This document shows positions 58,265-64,000 of a stretch of 64,000 nucleotides of DNA, piece after piece (position 1 is the first letter of the stretch; the number at the start of each line of letters is the position of its first letter). Below the pieces are notes generated by a model. That model was not told the DNA's origin. It did not search any database and saw only the letters and a list, made by a program, of their open reading frames with translations. This stretch comes from Sesamum alatum (lineage: Eukaryota; Streptophyta; Magnoliopsida; Lamiales; Pedaliaceae), in NCBI GenBank assembly GCA_034509735.1, contig JACGWO010000008.1:10241864-10305863 (forward strand). The letters run 5' to 3'. Position numbers and translations under genes: made by a program.

Positions 58265-60245
58265 GGGTAGAAGAAATTCCAATTTAACAAAATAAATTGA
58301 TCAATTTTATTTGTAAATTTTATTATGCCTATTTTTTGTTGTTTAATTTTATTTTATTTTTTATTACATTTTGTATGTGTGTGTTGTATGTTTTCTTTGA
58401 CTACTATATTTGAATGTCATTTATTGTTTATTTATTGACACTGTTACAAACTAATTATTTATTAACTATTGTTATAAAACTATAATAAAATTGGACCATA
58501 GTACCAATATTTGTATTGTAAGATCCTGTAATGTATGTTAATCATATTTCAGTATTAATTTTTTCATATTTTCAAAGCATTATTTACATGCTTTTTTAGC
58601 TTCTAAATTTTGAAATATTATTGTATAATATTTTATTTTCACCTTTATAAAAGAAACATTAGATGTAAAAGTAAAACATTTAGGTTTATCTAATACTAAA
58701 AAAATCAAGTGCTAAGAGATTCGCTCAATAGTTGAATTTTCATAAGCAATTTCAATTTAATAATATTCTATTCATATATCAATTTTTATTCTCTTTAGTA
58801 CTCATGCTTTTTAAACTTTTAAGTTATTTTTATAAATTTATTACTGAAAAAATATATTCATCTCATTGGCTTGTTTATTTATCATCTTTTTTTCTAATTT
58901 CAACATAATTAATTCAGTTTTTATTTATTATTTTATTGTACGACGTTTATTCTCAAAATTTGTTAATTTTCTTAATATGAAAATGTAATTGTACTAATGT
59001 GTTAGTATATAATTATTTTAAAATTTTATACTTTTAATTGTTATTGTGTTAATGTTTACTACCATTTGACTTTTCTTATTTTCATAAGGAGAAATAGCAT
59101 TTTTCAGTCCGTAACTTAGGTTTTGGGATTCTCACTTTCGATCCCGTAAATATTAAAAAGTAGCAATTTTGATTCCATAACACCTTTCCCTCTGGATATT
59201 AAAAAAAAAAATGTCGTGTGGGCATTAAGTGTATAATAATACAAGGGATAAAATGTTACAACTTTTATGTGCCTTTCAAAGCATAAAAATAATTATATAT
59301 ATCTCGTTAGGACCTACAATTATGTTAATTAATTTGCTACTCAATAAGATAAGGTTTTAAACTAAATTATTTATTATAGTACTATTTATACTATTCTTCA
59401 ATATCAATGTCTTGGGGGCGTAGGGGGAGAGGGGCATGGTATTTTTAGCCTATTAACATTGAAATAAAATCAATTAGTTAGCTCTTTTTAAAATTTCCAA
59501 TAGCACTTCTAGCTAATTTAATTAGGTTGACAATTTTTATTTATAATTAAATTTTGATACTTATTTGTTATTCCATTTTAGAAGAGATTCCATTTTAATA
59601 AAATTGATCAATTTTTATTCGTAGTTTTATTTTGTCTCTTTGCTTTTATTTGATTTTGCTATATTATGCCTGTGTATGTACTATGTTTTCTTTTACTATA
59701 TTTTGAATATCGTTGATTTTTAATTATTGAGGCTAAAAGATTACAAACTAATTATTTATTGACTATTATTATAAAAATATAATTTAATTGGACAATATTA
59801 CCAATATTTTGTATTTGTAAGATCCTAATGTTAATTATATTTCAGTATCAACTTTTAAATATTATCAAAGTATTATTTTCATGCTTTATTACCTTCTAAA
59901 TTTTGAAATGTTATTGTATAAAATTTATTTTTTTGCCTTTATTTTGCAATTTTTAATTCTACATGTTTTTAGCTTAACTTCTTAATCTTATTTTCATATG
60001 CACTGATTGGTATAATCTATTTTTTATTTAATAATATATTATGTTACAACTTCATTTTTATATTACATGTGTTGTTGTAATACTTTTATTCTATTAATTA
60101 ATATAAAAAAAACAATAGATGTAAAAGTAAAGCATTCGGGATTATCTAATAGTAAAAGAATCAAGTATTAAGGGATTCACTCAATAGTTGAATTTTCACA
60201 AGCAATTTCACTTTAATAATATTACATCTATATATCAATTTTAAT
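58265..60245. repeat. Two direct repeats about 1.3 kb apart in the probable Helitron
   Basis: Segments about 58265-58790 and 59580-60245 share TTACAAACTAATTATTTATT, TAAGATCCT, CTTCTAAATTTTGAAAT, AGATGTAAAAGTAAA and TCACTCAATAGTTGAATTTT-type landmarks in order, with substitutions and indels. They are non-coding. Confidence 0.75.
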
Positions 60246-61345
60246 TTGTAACTAAATTTTGATATTTATTCGTTATTATATATATATATATTTAAGTTTA
60301 TATAGATTAGTATTTTATATATTGTTCATGTGTAGTTTATTTTAAATTTTAATGTGTCATGGTAAATTAAAACTTTCTCAATATAATTAAGATTTCTTCT
60401 AGCAAAGTAATTGTGTTGAAATAATTTGGCATATTATTTTTTTTTAGTTGAATGTGTTATTATTCTCCAAGTAGTTTAGAGCAATTAAAACTCTTAAAAT
60501 ATTTTTCTTATAGAATTAATTTTTTGTGAATGTTATTAAAATTTAATGTATGACAGGTCTGTGTAATTGGGCTCATTCATGATTCATGATTAAAAGCAGG
60601 TTATTAAAATTCTGTATAATTGGATTCATTCATGATTCACGATTTAGGTTTTTTATCCTAAATTTATATGGAGGAGGTTTAGAATATTTAGAATTCTAAA
60701 TTGTTAAAAAATTCCAGAATCTGTCATATAATAATTAATAAAATTTAAATGATGATACATTTGTCTTTTCACAATGGAAAACAAACAACTTGAGTATTCA
60801 CACATTTATATAGACTATACATTATAAAATTAATAGGGAAAAACGTTTATTAGGTGCACGTGATTCACAAGTGATAAGAGCATTTCTGGTGACATAATCT
60901 TTAGTGTCAGACTGTTACCCCCGTGGTTGTTGAAAATTTGAAGCTTGTGATTTTTGATTCACGCACGAAAGTAAGACATTGCTTTCATTAAAATTTGACT
61001 TCCATCATATGTGCGACACGATAAATTTTTATGTATTTAAATTGATTTTTGCTTTGTATTTTCTATCACCGTGGTATGTTGTTCCTTTCGATTAGGAAAT
61101 CGTTATAGTTTAATCAGACTCTTTTAACATCAATTTTGTATGTTTAGGAAAAAATTGGTACTTTTAATATTTTGGAATTCGTCATTTACTTTTAAATATT
61201 TTATTGTTTTATTTGGTGGCTGAATAATTTAACATTTTAGTCTATATGGGAATTATACTACATTTCTATTATATATTGTTGAATTCTTTTTTGTTATTTT
61301 TTTTATCTATATACTGCTCTCATCATACAAAAGTAAATCGATATT

Positions 61346-61778
61346 CACTACAATGAAATATGATATTAGTGACAAAATATTTAAATGATAATTTTAAAAT
61401 TGTCACTAAAAATATATATTAAGTGACAATATTTTTTATCTTGTCACGATATAATTATTAATGACAAAAATTATATATAAAGTTGTCACTAAATACAATT
61501 AGTGACTCATTTATAGTGACAACTTAGTGACAACACAATATAGTGACAACAATTATTTGTTGTCAGTATATATGAGTCACTAATTATATTTAGTGACAAC
61601 TTTGTGCACATTTTTTTTATCACTAATAACATATTTTACAAAATAATAGTAATTATTAAAATCATAAAATTCATTATTGTGACAAAATAAATATTTTTAT
61701 CATTAAATATATATAATTAGTGACAATATTAAAATTCACTTGATTTTTTTGTCGTTAATTTTCTATTTTCTTGTAGTG
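61346..61778. mobile_element. CACTA-type MITE, 433 bp
   Basis: Begins CACTACAATG and ends CTTGTAGTG, with a perfect 3-bp ATT duplication (61343-61345 and 61779-61781). The interior is filled with AGTGACAA and TTGTCACT words in both orientations, as in subterminal transposase-binding arrays. Confidence 0.85.
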
Positions 61779-62472
61779 ATTGTTGGGTTCATACCATCAC
61801 AGTTTAATTAATTTTCTCATTCTGTCCCTAATACACTACTGCCCACGTTCAAATGCTTCCACATTAATTGGATCCCTGACCTATTGTGCTTTCCTCCCAG
61901 GTCTGAAGAGAAATTGTTCCTCAGGTCATGTAATTTATATTGCTTAATTAGTTTTTGAAATTTCTTCCATGTGTGCATAATATACGATCATGAGATTTGT
62001 ATACATGAATAGTCTAACACAGCTAGGTTAAGAGATAACTACGCATGCCATGACGCTGTTAGAATCTCGTATAGGCCTTTATGGCCCTGACCTGTAAATG
62101 GACCTTTATGAGCTTCTAAAATATTTTTTAGACCATAACCAATGCCCCAGTAGGTCATGTACATGTGACCCGAACAGAATAGCAATAGCTAAATGATGGT
62201 GTGCAATGTCGGTCAATCATAGACCCCCAGTTACTGTTGTTGATGCTTTATTCTTTTATTATAGGATAAATAGGGAAAAACTTTTAAAAATTTTCATGGC
62301 TATCTAACTTATTTAGTTGAGATTATTTTTACTTTGTACTTGTTTTGTATTGTTTCCCGTTATCGGAAAAATCGACGTCCTCCCGCAATTTCCACTGATA
62401 CACGTAGATACAGAATGCAACATAGTATAGTTGATCAAGGGAAACATCTAAGCCAAATAATTGTTTACTCCT

Positions 62473-62514
62473 TTGAGCCCGCAACTATCCAGAGGTGGAT
62501 AGTTGCGGGCTCAA
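62473..62514. repeat. Perfect hairpin, 18-bp arms, 6-base loop
   Basis: TTGAGCCCGCAACTATCC and its exact complement GGATAGTTGCGGGCTCAA surround AGAGGT. It is GC-rich relative to its surroundings and lies about 100 bases inside the minus-strand Helitron 5' end. Confidence 0.85.
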
Positions 62515-62933
62515 TTGAGGGTTATTTTTGACATTACAAAAAAGTGGTACGGCAGTGTCATTAATCACCATTTATGAGTAAAAAAGTCGTTTCTTTTATA
62601 TAATAGTATAGATTATCAATTTATCACGAGGCACAAAATATCTAATGAAAAATGTCCGACTCAATTTTCCCTCTCTCCCACTCAATTTATCATCAGGCAC
62701 AAAAGATCTGTTGCTAAATATCACTTCAAAGAAAAAGGGGTAAATTGAAAATTTTGTTAAATATCACTTCAAATAATCACATCAAGTAAACAAGACATTA
62801 TAATCACTCTCTTAAATCCCGCTTTTATTACATTGAAAAATAGACAAAAACCACATTTTCGTAAATAATCATATTCCATGTATAATTCCACTTCAATCAT
62901 GTATTTCAATTATCACATCTTTAAAATAATTAA

Positions 62934-63360
62934 GGGTGAATTACAATAGACCTTTTTTAAAATTTGACATAATTACGGATATTCCTTTATTTTTTTAAAA
63001 TTACAAATGCTCCTATGAGGTTTGTAACTTTTAACGGAAGACTGAAATTGTCCATTGTGCCCTTGTTTTTTCTTTTTAAATTATAAAAAATCAGTCGAGA
63101 TAAATTATATTATTGTCCTTTGTGTAAAAAATATAAAAAATCTCTCCCCACGTATTTTAGTCTAAAAAAATTTAAAAATTAAATAAATAATTTGGTTTGT
63201 ATAAGGACATTTTAGTCAGTTTACCCTTAAAAATAAATAAAAAATAAATTATTTATTATATGGTCATAAGTTTCAAAATGGTTTTTATAATTTTTTTTTA
63301 AAAAAAAGGAAATTTCTATAATTATACCAAATATCGTGAAAAATTGTTCCTAATTCACCC
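62934..63360. mobile_element. Mutator-type MITE upstream of the PPR gene, about 427 bp
   Basis: Inverted ends AAGGGTGAATTACAAT and TAATTCACCCTT. TTAAAATAA occurs on both sides but with four extra bases on the left, so the exact ends are uncertain. It stops about 140 bases before the PPR start codon. Confidence 0.65.
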
Positions 63361-63501
63361 TTAAAATAAACGTGTAATTATTATAAAAAATCTCAATAGG
63401 CAACACATTAGATTGAATTGGTACAGTCACTCACTTCTTTTGTAGTCTTAACACAAAGGTACCCCTACTCCACCATTGTGTATCAAAGTTTACAATGATC
63501 T

Positions 63502-64000
63502 ATGAGCAAGCTCAAACTCACCTACGTCCACTCCCGGAAGCCACCACCGCCACTAGTAATTGCCGCCGCAACAGCCACCACGAAATCTTTCAATGCAACA
63601 ATCAGCCGCCTCTCCTCCCAAGGCTTCCACCGCCAAGTCCTCCTCACTTTCACCTCCATGCTCAAGTCCCCCACCGCTACTCCAGATGCTTTCACATACC
63701 CTTCCCTTCTCAAGGCTTGCACTTCGCTTAGCCTCTATTCCCTTGGCCCCTCGCTACACCAACAGATTATTGTTAATGGGTTCGCCTCAGACCCCTATAT
63801 TTCCTGTTCATTGATTAACTTCTATGCAAAACTCAATAACATTGGCTATGCACGAAAAGTGTTTGACTTGATGCCTCAGAGAAATGTTGTTCCGTGGACT
63901 GCTATTGTTGGATGTTATTCTCATGCGGGTGATATGAGAAATGCATTCTTGATGTATAACTCTATGCAATATGAAGGCATCCGACCTTGTCCAGTTTCTA
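63502..64000 (+). CDS. Pentatricopeptide-repeat protein, 5' part (runs off the window)
   Basis: Open from an ATG at 63502 to the window edge: 166 codons with no stop and no intron seen. After an N terminus rich in Pro, Ala and Thr, PPR motifs begin: SFNATISRLSSQGFHRQVL, a P-motif with DAFTYPSLLKACTSL, GFASDPYISCSLINFYAKL, ARKVFDLMPQRNVVPWTAIV and CYSHAGDMRNAFLMYNSM. Alternation of 35- and shorter repeats points to the plant PLS class, whose members bind organellar RNA and often guide C-to-U editing. The N-terminal sequence resembles Arabidopsis At4g04370 as remembered; that needs a search. The frames at 63495 and 63560 overlap it and are shadows. Confidence 0.88.
   Translation, partial: MSKLKLTYVHSRKPPPPLVIAAATATTKSFNATISRLSSQGFHRQVLLTFTSMLKSPTATPDAFTYPSLLKACTSLSLYSLGPSLHQQIIVNGFASDPYISCSLINFYAKLNNIGYARKVFDLMPQRNVVPWTAIVGCYSHAGDMRNAFLMYNSMQYEGIRPCPVS

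Larger units (their letters stand above)
57893..62612 (-). mobile_element. Probable non-autonomous Helitron, about 4.7 kb
   Basis: On the minus strand the 5' end is TCTATACTATTATATAAAAG (from 62612, preceded by A). The 3' end is TTAG at 57896-57893, followed by T, with a perfect hairpin GTGC-ATC-GCAC (57907-57917) ten bases before it. The terminal tetranucleotide is TTAG, not the usual CTAG. The interior is very AT-rich, has no replication gene, and includes a 1.3-kb-spaced duplication, a CACTA MITE and a copy of the element's own left flank. Pairing of the two ends is inferred. Confidence 0.6.

Noticed and set aside
1..64000. CRISPR arrays, rRNA or tRNA genes, bacterial operons
   Set aside because: None seen; repeats here are transposon-derived, and gene structure with introns shows a plant nuclear origin.

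Overview
This is a piece of a plant nuclear genome, most likely a eudicot. The evidence is intron-split pectate lyase genes, a pentatricopeptide-repeat (PPR) gene, a RING-H2 E3 ligase, short AT-rich introns, and plant-type transposons of nearly every class. The order or species cannot be fixed from sequence alone. Only about five host genes occupy the 64 kb; most of the rest is mobile DNA.

Layout. 1952-4427 (minus): a four-exon pectate lyase gene with two miniature elements in its introns. 4428-11690: an intergenic mosaic of Mutator-type miniature elements, a Helitron 3' end and TA microsatellites. 11864-12355 (plus): an intronless RING-H2 gene. 13131-22477: a nearly complete Helitron whose Rep/helicase gene is decayed. 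24119-25526 (minus): a second pectate lyase with the same exon structure as the first. 26854-28190: a long-TIR Mutator-type element. 28826-49748: a nested retrotransposon block. A LINE is split by an Athila/Tat-like element (28826-35974, minus) and again by a Copia-like element (38450-48408, minus), each with recognisable primer-binding site, polypurine tract, LTRs and target duplication. 50504-52888 (plus): a seven-exon gene for the YggS/PROSC pyridoxal-phosphate homeostasis protein. 53381-63360: a second transposon-dense block with nested Mutator-type elements, CACTA and Harbinger-type miniature elements and a probable minus-strand Helitron of about 4.7 kb. 63502 to the window end (plus): the start of a PPR gene.

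The host genes show no sign of acting as one pathway. The two pectate lyases are paralogues and would act in the wall. The RING protein is a membrane-anchored ubiquitin ligase type. The PROSC-type protein buffers vitamin B6, and the PPR protein is probably organellar. Miniature elements sit close to several of them: in pectate lyase introns, in the RING upstream region and 3' flank, and upstream of the PROSC and PPR genes.

The most notable observations are: a compensated double frameshift in the first pectate lyase that rewrites a conserved Asn-His motif; a repeated perfect palindrome upstream of the TATA box in the Athila-like LTR and again inside the element; two diverged GC-rich islands in the Copia leader; extra Helitron termini inside the large Helitron; a paralogous empty site that dates a nested insertion; and a perfect 18-bp hairpin near 62.49 kb. 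All target duplications were read by eye. No database search or alignment was run.
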